In this document: positions 1-10,663 of the stretch, piece by piece
Position numbering within the stretch: position 1 is the stretch's first letter
Layout: every line of letters starts with the position of its first letter
NCBI GenBank assembly: GCA_019693395.1
Contig: JAAMXP010002560.1
Coordinates: forward strand, 1 to 22,025
Length of the DNA stretch: 22,025 bases
From: Ettlia oleoabundans
Lineage: Eukaryota; Chlorophyta; Chlorophyceae; Chlamydomonadales
Direction: 5' to 3'
Notes under the pieces: model-generated
Told to the model about the DNA's origin: nothing
The model's database searches: none
What the model saw: only the letters and a program-made list of their open reading frames with translations
Translations under genes and position numbers: made by a program

Positions 1-173
1 GAGGATATATGAGTAGATGCACGTGGTTTGGAAATGGAGTGACAGACACAGACGTGACACACACAGACGTGACAGAGGGCAGCACTCGCGAGGCACGCAG
101 CTGCAGGGGTAGAAGCGCGATGGGTGGGCCTGCTGGTACCATTCACAGGACCCACAGCCGCAGGTGCACCCAC
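1..173 (-). other. Partial intron 13 of the ProRS gene
   Basis: The last visible ProRS exon ends at 174 with a GTGGGT donor. Translation of the remaining bases gives no recognisable ProRS C-terminal sequence, so this stretch reads as the start of the next intron. It holds a short repeated GACGTGACA-type motif (about 50-75). Confidence 0.6.
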
Positions 174-1344
174 CCGGAGCTCCCAGTAGTTGTACTTCCA
201 GCCGGGAGTGTAGTTGTCTCGCCGATCGCTCGTCACACGCACGCCTGCATCACGTAGCAGTGGTGGTGTGGGGAGGTGGTGGGGTTGGCGCCTGGAGCAG
301 GCACACAGCAGCAGCCTACCCGCTTGCTGCGTTTCGTTCTGCCGCTATCATGTCACCATAGGCAAGCTAGGCATGCAGCCGCCTCCTCCCTTAACAGTAG
401 AAAGACAGATAAAAAGCACAGCACAGCACAGCACAGCTGTTGGCCCACCTGCCGCTCTGAGTTCCGCCTCTATTGTGTCGGCGCGCACCAGCATAGCTGC
501 CTTGGCCTCCTCCCCCAGCTTGCTGTTGGGGATGGGGATGATCACAACCTGCGCACATGGGTGGGATGGGGTGCTGTGGGTTGAGGGGTATTGTGTGGGG
601 GATTGATGGTATGGCGCAGTGGGGTGGGGTGGTGGTGGTTGGGCGGGCGCTCAGTTCCCTTCGACCCTGTCCCCACCTGCGTCTGTGCAACGCGCGGCGG
701 GATGACCACCCCCCTGTCGTCTCCGTGAGTCATCACCATCACGCCAATGCTGCGGGTGGTCAGCCCCCAGCTGTTCTGCCACGCATGCGCACGCTCCTTG
801 CTTTCCGTCTCAAACTCAATGCCAAACATCCTGGGTGCAGAGAGGCAAGGTGGGCAGCTCAAGAACAAGGAACTTAAAACATGCTCGTGATGCCTGCATC
901 GCTATGGATCTCACATACGACATCAAGCCATACACGCACACACACATACACACTCCTGAACATCACATCCAGACACTCACTTTGAGAAGTTCTGTCCCAG
1001 GCAGTGCGAGGTGGCCCCCTGGATGCCGCGCCCGTTCTGCGGCACAAATGCCTCCACAGTGGTCGTGTACAGTGCCCCCGCAAACTTCTCCTTGCTGCTC
1101 TTCACACCCTGCGGCAATGGAAGTGGCAGCAGCAGGGGATGACTTGCATCGCATGAAACTTGGCCCCCGTGTTTTGTAATACGATGCAGGACAGGCTGGC
1201 AATGCATCCCAGCGGTACAACCATGGGATAAAGACACACCTTGATCACTGGTACTGCCAGCAGCTCCTCATATACCCGGCGGTACAGGTCAAGGATCTGG
1301 TGCACCTCTGCGACACGGTATCAGTGACATTTGGTAGGCAAGAA

Positions 1345-1394
<50 letters not shown>

Positions 1395-4234
1395 TTGGTG
1401 GTGGGTGGGGCAGTGGAGGGGGGTGGGGGGGTGGCGCGCGCGCACAAGGGGGCTCAGCTTTGGCTGCCTTTACTTCGAAAGCAAGGCTCTTACCCCCGTT
1501 GGGAGCTGTTGGTCTAATGGAGGGCATTGTTCACATGATCATGCGCTGCTTGTATGAAAAGCAATTCCTCCCAAAAGGTAAACAAGAGCAAGAGGCCCGA
1601 CCCACCCACCTGTGTCAGCCTCCTCCTTGGTTGCAAAGCAGGTGTGTCCCTCCTGCCACAGAAACTCTCGTGAACTGCGAGGAAAGGAGAAAGCAAGGGA
1701 GAAGGGCAGAAAGGTAGAAACGAGAAAGGCTTGAAAGAACTGAGGCAGGGTGATCTGAACGCACACGATAACATCATCGTACGCAAAGCTGAGGCTACAA
1801 AGGGAGGTCTCCAAGCGGCAGCAGCGAGCGCTCACCGAATGAAGGGTGTGGGGTGTTTGAACTCCCAGCGCACCACGTTGGTCCACTGGTTGAGGCGCAG
1901 CGGCAGGTCGCGGTGGCTGCGCACCCACTGCGGAAGTACAGAGGGTGGACAGGGGTGGGGAAGGGGACGGATGTTGAGCATACAAGGTGTTGCTGTGGGT
2001 GGGAACCGCAAGAACCACCCATGCAGAAAGGGAAAGGTAGGAAGCAAAGGCACCCAAGCGCCCAAAGAAGGAGACCTTGGTCTAGGTGTAGGTAGCAGGA
2101 GGTTAGGGCTTGGGGCGCTGCACCCAACACCCAACACCCAATACCATCACCCACCTGTGAATGACACAGACCAAGGGAAGGGAAGCACACACTACCATGT
2201 AGGTGCTACACGCCAGATGTAGCACCCATAACCCAGCACCCACCTGTGCGTAGTAGGGGTACATGACTGTCTCGCTGGTGGGGCGGATGGCAATGGGGCG
2301 GTCCAGCTCGCTGCTGCCGCTGCGCGTCACCCACGCTACCTGCACCTCAAGGGCGCGGGCGGGCAAGGTGCGCAGCAGGGCCAGGGGAACACGTGGGGAG
2401 GGGAGCGCTTGCATGGGGATGATGGCAGGCCAGACAGTCAGCGGCACACACAGCAAGCATTGGCTGGCAGCCAGACAGGGCAGCGCAACACCCCACCCCA
2501 CCACCCACCCACCTCCGGTGCAAAGCCCTCCACGTGTTCCTTCTCCGTGGTCAGCACGTCCTCCGTGATGAACAGGGGGAAGTAGGCGTTCTGCAGGTAC
2601 AAAGGAGGCCGTACAGGGGAGTAACTGGCGGCGGTGCACGTGAGCGGTCATCAACACACCAACACCAACACCCACGCACCCACCTGCACCCACCTGCACC
2701 TACCGCCTGCAGCAGCTTCTTGGTGCCGCCACCACAGCCACACCCACCAGTCCTAGCCAACCTTCAGCACCGGCCCCCGTCACAACAGCCCCCTTGTCAC
2801 AGCAGGCCCCACCCACCTGTACCCCCAGCTCCTTGATGCGCGCATCAAACCAGTTTTTTATTTCGTCCCAGATGGCGAAGGAATAGGGGCGCAGGATGTA
2901 GCAGCCTGTGAAGAGGAGGGGGAGGGTATGCAGCGATGGTCGGTAGGGAGATGGGGTGTAGCAGCTTTCGAAATGAACATGACAAAAGAGTTGACAACAG
3001 GCAGCAACAGCACGCCAGAAGCCAATACACTTGTTTGATACAAAGGCAGCGGCACACAGCAAAGAAAATCCAGGAGAGGAAGCCAGCAAGCATTGATTGC
3101 TGGTGCCCATTTGTATAAGGTTGGGCGGGGCGGCAGGCGCACCTGACACGTCGTAGTAAGAGATCATCTCGCTCTCAACTACCACCTGCGGGGGAGCAGG
3201 CGCGCCAGGTGTGTTGGTCAGGCAGGCAGGTGGGGCAGGCTGGTGCCATCAAGGGCAAGTGAACTGGGAGGGGATCCAATTCAAGCCAACCAGCGGGGGG
3301 TGCAGCCCGAGACAACCGTGTGATGGTGCGCTGTTTCAGCATTACAATGAGGTGTAGTTTGTGCTGCTAGGGATAGATAGATAGACAGATAATCGGAGAT
3401 AGATAAGATAGCCGGTCATGCAGCGGCGTCGTGAATCATCCCGCTTCCTCACGTCACAAGTATCACTGGAAAGCAACAACCATCTCCTGGCTGGGTTCCA
3501 CACCACCCTTACCCACAACACATACCAGTTTGAAACCAAGGAGGTGAGTGCGGTAACTCGCTCCTTACAACCCTCCCCCATTCGCCTCATCCCCATCGAC
3601 ACCCACCTGCGAGTACCATTCTCCAAAGTCGCCATCCTTCTTGGCGGTTAGCCCCAGCTTGGTCTCTTTCTTCTTCTCACCCTTGCCGCCCTCACCGTTG
3701 CCCTGCAGGTGACAAGCGCACACACATGCTGCTCATTCACACACAGTTTGGCATGTTGGTTCAGAGGGTGAGCAGAAGAGTCCTCCTGTGTGGAGGGTTT
3801 GCACTGCGTCGCAATGCAATGCAAGTGTGTAGCAAGCAGGCGCTGGCGCCTCAATCCCGCCGCTCACAAGCTGCGCTGTACCTCACAGCCTCTATACCAC
3901 GTAAAGGGAGTCTGCTGTACACACACATCTGTGACTTGGCACAGCACTGCTGAGATGTCTCCTTGTTTGCCCGGCACGCCCTCTTTCATGCATGCACCCA
4001 GACTGCCGCGTGGTTGCACAGCACTGTGCGCTGCGCGAGTGCGGTGTAGACTGTCAAATCGGCGGTGTAAGCACAACAACCACGGATGCCATGTCTGCAT
4101 CAATGCCCCACCTGCTTGGGCTTGTCAGCCTTGGGCTTCTTCTCCTTCTTTGGCTTGCCTCCCGGTGGCGACGGCGCCGCCGTCACGCCGTCCTCCACTA
4201 CCAGCGCCGCCAACTGCTCCACCGGGGCCGCCAT
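174..4234 (-). CDS. ProRS: Prolyl-tRNA synthetase, eukaryotic/archaeal type (partial, 3' end beyond left edge)
   Basis: Class IIa enzyme that charges tRNA-Pro with proline. Thirteen exons keep frame throughout (401 codons): 4112-4234, 3607-3702, 3143-3185, 2817-2905, 2513-2590, 2244-2339, 1836-1927, 1610-1674, 1240-1307, 981-1108, 677-830, 449-548, 174-244. Seen in the translation: a Lys-rich N-terminus (about residues 27-55); YYDVSGCYILRP; the ProRS loop RPTSET (162-167); motif 2 with R195-x-E197; motif 3 WGLTTR with Arg319 followed by HGDDRG and PPRVA. The HGTP anticodon-binding domain starts near residue 345 ([10 protein letters not shown]). The C-terminal part, probably 100 or more residues, lies left of the window. 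The ATG at 4234 has G at -3 and +4. The frame stays open upstream and a possible acceptor lies at 4283-4285, so an extra 5' exon or targeting peptide is not excluded. It is divergent from the oxidoreductase gene. Family assignment is certain; compartment is unknown. Confidence 0.95.
415..437. repeat. Short (AGCAC)n tandem repeat in a ProRS intron
   Basis: About four and a half copies of a pentamer, just beyond the donor of exon 449-548. It is intronic and has no visible function. Confidence 0.7.
1345..1394. repeat. (GCGT)n microsatellite, about 12 units
   Basis: Fifty bases of uninterrupted GCGT repeat in the ProRS intron between exons 1610-1674 and 1240-1307. In other frames it produces spurious low-complexity reading frames (Ala-Cys-Val-Arg or Thr-His-Ala-Arg). 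It is likely length-polymorphic between strains. Confidence 0.95.
3371..3411. repeat. Imperfect (GATA)n tract in a ProRS intron
   Basis: An interrupted GATA/GACA tetranucleotide tract in the intron between exons 3607-3702 and 3143-3185. It has no coding potential. Confidence 0.85.
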
Positions 4235-4638
4235 CCCCGCTGCGCCTTGCCCTTTCCACGCCGCTGCTGCCGCGGGTGCCACCTGCACGCCAGAGCGGGG
4301 CTGCGACGTCCTGAGCCGGCGGCGGCACAAGGAGGGTGCACATGCAGTCTTGCGCAAGCCGGCAATGCCGCGTGTCCTTTCATCAGTTGCATTGTAATAT
4401 TACATCAAGCACTGTCTGCTGTCGTTGCGGTAGCAGTGCAATAGGCATTGGCGGCACCACCGGCTTGCCTGCGGTCCTTGCAGCACGCGCAGGCGCTGTT
4501 GGTGTGCTCGTAAGGGAGCTGAAAGGACATGCAACCACCACAAGCAGAGATCAGAGATCTTTCCTGCAGGCTGAGCTGGACTGCCCTAGGCAGCATGAAG
4601 AGGAAGAGGAAACCAATTCAGTATTGGATCTTGCAATC
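4235..4638. promoter_or_regulatory. Divergent promoter region between ProRS and the FAD oxidoreductase
   Basis: About 400 bases separate the chosen start codons of the two divergent genes, so both promoters and 5' leaders must lie here. No clear TATA box was found. The most visible element is a perfect 12-base palindrome at 4393-4404. Both flanking reading frames stay open into the region, so its limits are uncertain. Confidence 0.6.
4393..4404. promoter_or_regulatory. Perfect palindrome TGTAATATTACA in the divergent promoter
   Basis: Twelve bases identical on both strands, AT-rich in a GC-rich setting, about 160 bases upstream of the ProRS ATG and about 235 upstream of the oxidoreductase ATG. 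A dimeric factor site is plausible. The TGTAA halves also resemble poly(A) signals on both strands, which could be coincidence. Confidence 0.35.
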
Positions 4639-6719
4639 ATGCTCAAATACATGCACATTATCACCGAGTCGATGGCAGCTTTAGCCCCTCGCACGTCCTT
4701 GTCCACAGTCGCTGCCGCGCCAGTGCCGCGGCCCAGGGTGGCTGTCATTGGCGGCGGCATTGCGGGAATTTCCGCGGCCCATGCTCTCCTGCGGCACAAC
4801 GTGGCAGCCACCGTGTTCGACATGGGCCGCAGCGGCGGCGGACGACTGGCCTCGCGAAATTTTGAGCAGGACAGCCTGGGACCTCTGAGCTTTGACCATG
4901 GTGCCCAGTTCATCACTGCCCGTAGCTCTGAATTCCAACAACAGTTGACAGTGTGGCAGAAGGCAGGAGTAGTTCAGCAGTGGCAGGGGCGGCACGGTCG
5001 AATCACCGAAGGTGCGTTGGCGTGGTGCGATCGCTGGCATGCACGATTCACTATGGCCTTCATGCTCTTCAGCCGGTCCCTTTGCTGCCGTGCAGTGCAG
5101 TGCGGTGCAGTGCAGTGGTTTATAAACACCTGACGGTTGGGTCACTGTCAATGCCACTCTGCCTGCCGCTGCGCTGATATCACCTTTGCAGATGGCACCT
5201 TTGAGATGACCAGCAGCAGCAGCAGAAGCAGCAGCAGCAGCGCTGGTGACAGCCCAGGCTTTTGCGGCTCGCTCAGCGGCCTGCCGCTCTACGTGGGCAC
5301 ACCCACCAACAGCGCCATCTGCCAGCACATGGCCGCCACACTGCTAGACCAGCAGCGGCAGCGGCAAGAACAGCGGCAGGAGCAGCAGGGGAGGGGAGCA
5401 GCAGCTGAGGTGCTGACGGGCTGCAGGGTGCAGTCAATGGCTCGCACAGGGGGCGGTTGCGGCGGCAGCGGCTCGCAATGGCAGCTGCGGGGCACCTGGC
5501 ACGGGCGTGCGGCGGCAGGGGAGGTTCCCAGCCAACCTGAGGAGTCAGAGGAGCTGGGGACCTTTGATGCTGTGGTGCTGGCGGATGCCATGACCCTCAT
5601 CCCAGGTGCAGGTGCTGCTGGCTGTGCTAGGCTACAAATAAAATTGGCAACAAACGACATGAGATGATAGCACAGCTGACCCGGCACATGCCTGATGGAA
5701 TGCGCAACCACACTGCCACAATCCCTGTGCCTGCTCCTGCCGCAATGCCTTGCCCCTCGTTTATATCCTGCCACGCCCAACCGGTCTGAACCCTCCAGCT
5801 GCTTCCCATTCTGCTGCTGCTCTCGGTCTTGCAGGCAGCGCGGGCCACATCAGCGGCATTGAGCAGCAGGCCACCTCGCTGGCACAGCTGGCACGCAGCG
5901 TGCAGGACGCGACGCCGCAGCCCTGCTTCGCACTCATGCTGGCCTTCTCGCAGCCATTGCAAGGCGTGCCGTTTGACTCGGCCACCATTGAGTCAGCTAA
6001 CAGCAGCACCACCAGCACCAGCAGTAGTACGGAAGCTTTCCAATGGGTGGCCTGCAACAGCAGCAAGCCGGGGCGGCCGCAGCCACAGCAGAATGGCAGC
6101 GGCGCTCCCCAGTGCTGGTTGGCGCTGACGTCACCACAGCACACACAGCAGCTGCTGGAGCGCCACCCCCTCATGGCGGGGGGCAAGCTGGTACCGCAGA
6201 CTCGGCAGTACCAGGCAGCGGTGGCGGAGGAGCTTCTTGCTGACTTCCACACACTCATGCAGCCATTTGTCCAGGTGATGCGGGCTGCGGGATGCTCAAC
6301 CTCAGCTTGTTGGAAGCTGTTATCACTGCTGGCCTGCCCAAGGTTGCTTGCAGTGCGAATCCTGTTTGTGGGCGTAGAATAGGTTGCTCAAGGGATATAT
6401 CAGTCAGGTTGCAGCTGTCGTCCTGGCATTGACTGGACTGTGGGCTGCCAACTACCCACCTCCATTATTTACTGCCGTGCAGGGCTCCCTCCCTCAGCCC
6501 GCCTACTGCCACTCGCAGCGCTGGGGCCGCGCCTTTGTGGCGCAACCCCTTGGGGCGGAGTTTTTGTGCCTGCCAGCCAAACGCCTCGCGCTCTGCGGTG
6601 ACGTGGCAGCAGGCAGCAGCATGGAGGCAGCATGGCGCAGCGGGCGGGCAGCAGGACAGGCGGTGGCTGCCATGCTGGCACCTGCTGCTGTGCCCGCTGC
6701 TGCTGCGGCGGCGCTTTGA
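4639..6719 (+). CDS. Renalase-like FAD/NAD(P)-dependent oxidoreductase
   Basis: Four exons join in frame: 4639-5011, 5192-5605, 5835-6274, 6483-6719, giving 487 residues. Seen: an FAD-binding Rossmann loop GGGIAG (38-43) in VAVIGGGIAG, an acidic residue ending beta-2 (D61), the GRSGGGRLASR segment, FDHGAQF, WVACNSSKPGRP, and a C-terminal LALCGDVAAGSSMEAAW segment typical of the second FAD-contact motif. These match the COG3380/renalase-like flavoprotein family, whose plant members are often predicted to be plastidial. The substrate is unknown. The first 30 residues are rich in Ala, Ser, Pro and Arg and could be a transit peptide. Start codons at 4651 and 4672 are alternatives, and the frame is open further upstream. 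Insertions relative to the family are low-complexity: a poly-Ser tract and Gln/Ser/Thr-rich linkers. It converges on the GAF-PAS gene to its right. Confidence 0.88.
5091..5115. repeat. Five-unit TGCAG tandem repeat in oxidoreductase intron 1
   Basis: Five pentamers, one carrying a substitution, in the 180-base first intron. It lies about 75 bases before the acceptor and has no evident role. Confidence 0.8.
5212..5241 (+). repeat. AGC-codon tract encoding poly-Ser
   Basis: Ten codons at the start of exon 2 encode four Ser, one Arg and five Ser. This is an in-frame trinucleotide expansion that adds a low-complexity loop to the flavoprotein. It is probably variable between strains. Confidence 0.85.
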
Positions 6720-6772
6720 TGGTTGGCGTGCAAGCTTGGTCACTATTGGTGGTTAATACTCAACGCCATGCG

Positions 6773-6777
6773 TTACA
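6773..6777 (-). terminator. Candidate poly(A) signal TGTAA for the minus-strand GAF-PAS gene
   Basis: TTACA on the plus strand is TGTAA on the minus strand. It lies about 395 bases past the stop codon at 7170-7172 and only 54 bases beyond the stop of the convergent oxidoreductase gene. Confidence 0.4.
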
Positions 6778-6872
6778 AGCACGCTTATGAACACATAAAG
6801 AGCTAGCTATGTTGCGGAAGGAGTCTCCGGGCATGTCTTGGGGCAACGCAATATTATACAGCACGACAGTGA

Positions 6873-7099
6873 CCTAGCATACAGTGCATCGTGGAAGAAT
6901 CTATATGTGGATCGCAGGTGTGGGGGTTTCAAGCTAGCATTGGGACAACCATAAGTGGAATGCAAGTGTCGGGTTCACGCTAGCACGCAGTGCATGTTGA
7001 AACATATGTCGAACGCAGGTTTTGTCATCATGCTAGCATACAGTGCGTTTTGCTACGACATGAACAGATCTCGAATCAGGAACGCATTGTGGCTGTCAC
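6873..7099. repeat. Degenerate minisatellite, four units of about 46-68 bases
   Basis: Four blocks begin at 6873, 6933, 6979 and 7032, each with a CTAGCA core. Most continue with a (T/G)ACAGTGC- or CGCAGTGC-like stretch, and units 1 and 3 share ATATGT...CGCAGGT. The array fills the gap between two convergent genes and lies in the predicted 3' UTR of both. There is no open frame of note. Confidence 0.6.
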
Positions 7100-7169
7100 G
7101 CTGAACTTTGTTCGTGGACACAAGTTGGGTGCTGTGCCCTTGCACCAGTGATTGGTGCATCCTCCTTGT

Positions 7170-10100
7170 TCATGAGCCGAGTATGTAATGATCTAGTTGG
7201 CCAAAGGGGCCCCTGATTGGCTGCACAAACACAAACATGAGGCTGGGTGCCACATCAGCGCCTGGGGTGGGGTCGCCAGCCTGCATGGCAATGGTAACCT
7301 CTGCAGCAGGAGGGAACGGGGGGTGGGGGGCAGTTTGCATGCTGGGTTTGCGTGTTACAATTGCAAGCCTCTCCAATAGTATTTGCTGTAATGGTTCTAG
7401 AGGACCTATGTTCCTGTCAAATTTGGAAGGAACATAGGACACCGATAACAACAAAACAGGGCCAAGCATTGAAGCGTAACAAGCACCAGCGAGCCGATGT
7501 TATTGCACATGATGAAAAAACAGCACAGGATGGCTTGCACACTTACCCACAAAGGGGTGTGGGCCTTCCTCCCCCAGCAGTTGCACATTGGCAGGGCTGC
7601 AGCAGGAAACACGGTGGAGTTGTAACTAGGTGCGTTAAACAAGCTGCCAATGAGACCAAGAGAGCTGGGATAGTCCAGGAGACTACAGTAGATCGATAAG
7701 CGAAAAGCAGGAGTGAAAGTGTTCTAACAAAAGCTATCAGATCCTGATCCCTCAGGCTATCTGCACTGAAACAGAGATTTTACAGAGCCTTCAGGATCAT
7801 CATGGTCAGCTGCAGCTGAGCCTGCGCTCACCTGAACTGTGCATTTGCCCATCTGCCGCTGCCGGGCAATGCTACTCGCACACAAAAGGGATGCTGCTGC
7901 TGGGCTGCATTGCACGCGGCGGGAGGCGTGAAGGGGCCGCCCTCCGGCACGAACACATCGAAAAAACCGCTGCGCAGTAGGTGCTGGTCTGCTAGACCTG
8001 CATGCGATCAAGGTAGGGAAACAAGACTGGCAAGTGGATCAACTGAGCGGACCTGAGGGTGGGACACAAGACTGTCAGTGCATCATTGAGTGGATATTAG
8101 TGCATAACATCCAAATGCCCTGCCGCCACACTGCCTGGCTGGTCAGCCGACCTGTGAGCCTGTTAGCAGCCGGGTTGCACCACAGGACCGGCCAGTGGCG
8201 CCCCCAGGTATTGCACAGAAGCACTGCACTGCGCATGACGGCAGGCTCGCGCTGCATCGGCGTGAGACGAGCGGAAGCGCGGCGGCGGCGCTGCTCTTGC
8301 TCCAGCTCCTCCACCTGCGGCAACCAAGGCACATGCTGGTCCATCAACAATAATTCTGTCACAAAGGACATGGGATATAGGGCACAAGCACAGGGTGACA
8401 GCCTTTAAGCTGACATGATGGTGAAAGCAGTGCGAGCGGTAACTGGTGGCTGGTTTGCATCAAGTGGCCCGCAGGCAGCCATCAAGGCAAGCCATACACC
8501 CGTGTAGCCTGCGTATAAGATGTGAAGTACAATCCAACGGTTGATCGTGTCAATTAAATCGGAACCCAAGGTTATATGTACCCTGTGGTTCCTCCAAGAT
8601 GCGCGCAGCCATCTCAGCCAGGCACACTAGCAGGTTCAAGACAGCGGGGGAGAGCTGGCGGGGCTCCGCGTCAAACAGGCAGAGCGAGCCCAGGCGGTGG
8701 CCCCGGCATGACACCAGCGGGGCGCCTGCAGGGCACGTTACGGGAGCGGAGCCAGATAGTATGCCATTTATTCTGTTGAAACGAGAGGAATGGCGATGTG
8801 GGACACAGGTTGGAACGTGACATGCGTCGGCCCAAGTGGCGGAATTGACGTTTTAAGCGGCATTGGTCAAGCATGCCTGGCTGGAAAGTAGCGTGGCAGA
8901 GCACTTGGCAGCGGCAACTGCCAGTACGTGCTGCCTCAACAGCCCCACCTGCGTAAAATCGAACTCGTGGCTCCTCTGTCACACAGGCCAGGCTGCAAAA
9001 CCTGCACTCAGGGAGTGGATGGGAGGGCCTTTTGATGCCCCCTTCCCAACACCTTCTACCCGTGCCTAGCTTGCTTTGCTTGACAGGTCTTTGCGTAGAC
9101 AATGATGGACATCTGTGCAGGCTTTAAATGTGTTCTTGGGTGGGCGTGCATGCAGTGTGCATGCTTCAACAGAAGAATTCGGGGACTCAGGCACTCACCT
9201 GGGATCTTTGGCCGTGTCAGGCACATACAGAAGGGTGGGGACCTGCAACAGCATGACACCATGGTTGCTTCCAGTCAGATCTGCATGCGGGCACATACGC
9301 CGCGAGCAGGAATGTGGCTGTGTTGGGCGAAGGCTGCCTACCTGTGGCAGCAGCAGCTGCCTGCAGAAGGAGTTGACACGATCGCCGCATTCTCCCCAGC
9401 GGTCTGCGGCTGGGCCGGCCATTGACACGAACATTAGGCGTTGGTCGTCGATCAGGTTGATTGCAGCCACAGAAACCTTGTACAGCTGCGTCGGGAAGGG
9501 AATAGGCGGCAGTAGGGTTCAAGCACAGGGTGGTGCTCCAAACACCCAGACCGCTTGCATCGCCGGATGTCTGATGCCCAGCAGCATAGCACGGTGGGTC
9601 GGTGAACCAGTCCTGCATAATTCCAAAGCCGGCTCAAAACCATACTGACGACAGCTCTGGCTACAAAGTTGACTGCCACACTCGCACGAACCTGGGCGCA
9701 GAGGGTGGTGATGCTGTCCAGAGCGTTCTGGGTTTTGGGCAGCATGGCCAGGCTGGATCGCACGTCCTGGATTCGCTCTGTCTCTGCATCAAACCCTGCT
9801 ACCGATTCCAGCTGCTGATGCTCCTGGCTCGCCGGCATGCCAGCTGACGGGCGCGGCAGTGCTTCTGGCCACTCGGGGGTGCCTGGTGCCGCTGAGTCCC
9901 TGGTGTGGCTCACTGCTAGGTTCAAGGCGACTTGAGCCGCTGCCTGTTGGATGCCCTGTGCTCCCGTGCTGTCCACCAGGCCCAGGTTGAAGCGTTGAGG
10001 GGTGCTTTGGGTAGCACTGGCGCCGGCGGAGTGTTCGGTTCGATGCGGTGGGAGGTCCTCATACCCTGCGGTCTGCTGCAGCAGGGCACAGTTGAACACT

Positions 10101-10217
10101 CGTAGGGCCTTGGACTCCTCAAAAAGGCATCCAAGGATGCTCCTGTCGTCCCCTGATGCAGCTAACTACCTGTCGCCTTGGACAGCACCCGGTAACCTTG
10201 CTATTTGCCGCGCCCAT
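7170..10217 (-). CDS. GAF-PAS sensor protein with N-terminal lipidation signal (intact paralogue A)
   Basis: Ten exons, all in frame (450 residues): 10170-10217, 9692-10075, 9342-9485, 9199-9242, 8949-9001, 8582-8725, 8152-8355, 7832-7997, 7729-7765, 7170-7298. Residues 1-16 are MGAANSKVTGCCPRRQ, a fit to N-myristoylation (Gly2, Ser6, Lys7) with Cys11/12 for palmitoylation and a basic end. Residues 17-135 are Pro/Ala/Gln-rich and end in a helix. The GAF domain (about 136-272) shows INLIDD, YVPDT..DPR, EEPRVRFYAG, GHRLGSLCLFD and CLAEMAARILEE. A charged helical linker (ELEQEQRRRR) leads to a PAS-like domain (about 305-440) with LLCNTWGRHWPVLWCNPAANRLTG and ending FVFVQPI. No kinase, cyclase or DNA-binding output domain follows. 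GAF and PAS domains sense small ligands, redox or light; the ligand is unknown. The exon 9/10 junction needs a GTTAGA donor and is the weakest. It is head-to-head with paralogue B. Confidence 0.82.
7184..7188 (+). terminator. Candidate poly(A) signal TGTAA for the oxidoreductase gene
   Basis: First plus-strand TGTAA found after the stop at 6717-6719. It lies inside the last exon of the opposing GAF-PAS gene, so use of this site would make the two transcripts overlap at their 3' ends. Confidence 0.4.
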
Positions 10218-10663
10218 CTTGCGGCCGGCCGGTAAATTTAGACCACGCTGTGGAATTTGTAGTCCTGCTTGATCGTTGAGCAATAACAACTGGAGTGTAT
10301 ATTGGGTGTGCCACAGGAACAGCCAATCAATAAGGTACCTATCATACGTCAACACTTCTTGACCTGCAACATCCTTGCTGTGAGGTCTTATGCCGTAAGA
10401 GTTAATTGGTTATGAGTTCTCATACTTTGCTTGCTGCCTCCAGCTGTACTGGAGGCTGCTGAGCTGGCTTTAGGGTTTGCTGCAATGGTGCGCGCCACGC
10501 AGACGACAATTTGCAAAACCCATGCTGCTATCCATTTGATGAGAGTGCTGTCTCCATAGCAGCATGTTTCGGGGATGCTCGCTCGTCAGTAAACCGGACC
10601 ACACAGGCATACCCTGCTAACAAGGTTGCGCCAACCGACTAGGTTGCCAGCATCGAATGCAGA
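10218..10663. promoter_or_regulatory. Shared divergent promoter region of the GAF-PAS pair
   Basis: A total of 446 bases lie between the two start codons and no convincing coding exon was seen. The arrangement would allow co-regulation of the paralogues. No clear TATA box or strong palindrome was found, so only position supports the call. Confidence 0.55.

Noticed and set aside
1300..1717. Overlapping reading frames with Ala-Cys-Val-Arg or Thr-His-Ala-Arg repeats
   Set aside because: They are produced by the (GCGT)n microsatellite inside a ProRS intron and have no homology or start context.
4681..5328. A 215-codon minus-strand frame opposite the oxidoreductase
   Set aside because: It is antisense to the Rossmann-fold exon and low in complexity. 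It is a shadow of the GC-rich coding strand.
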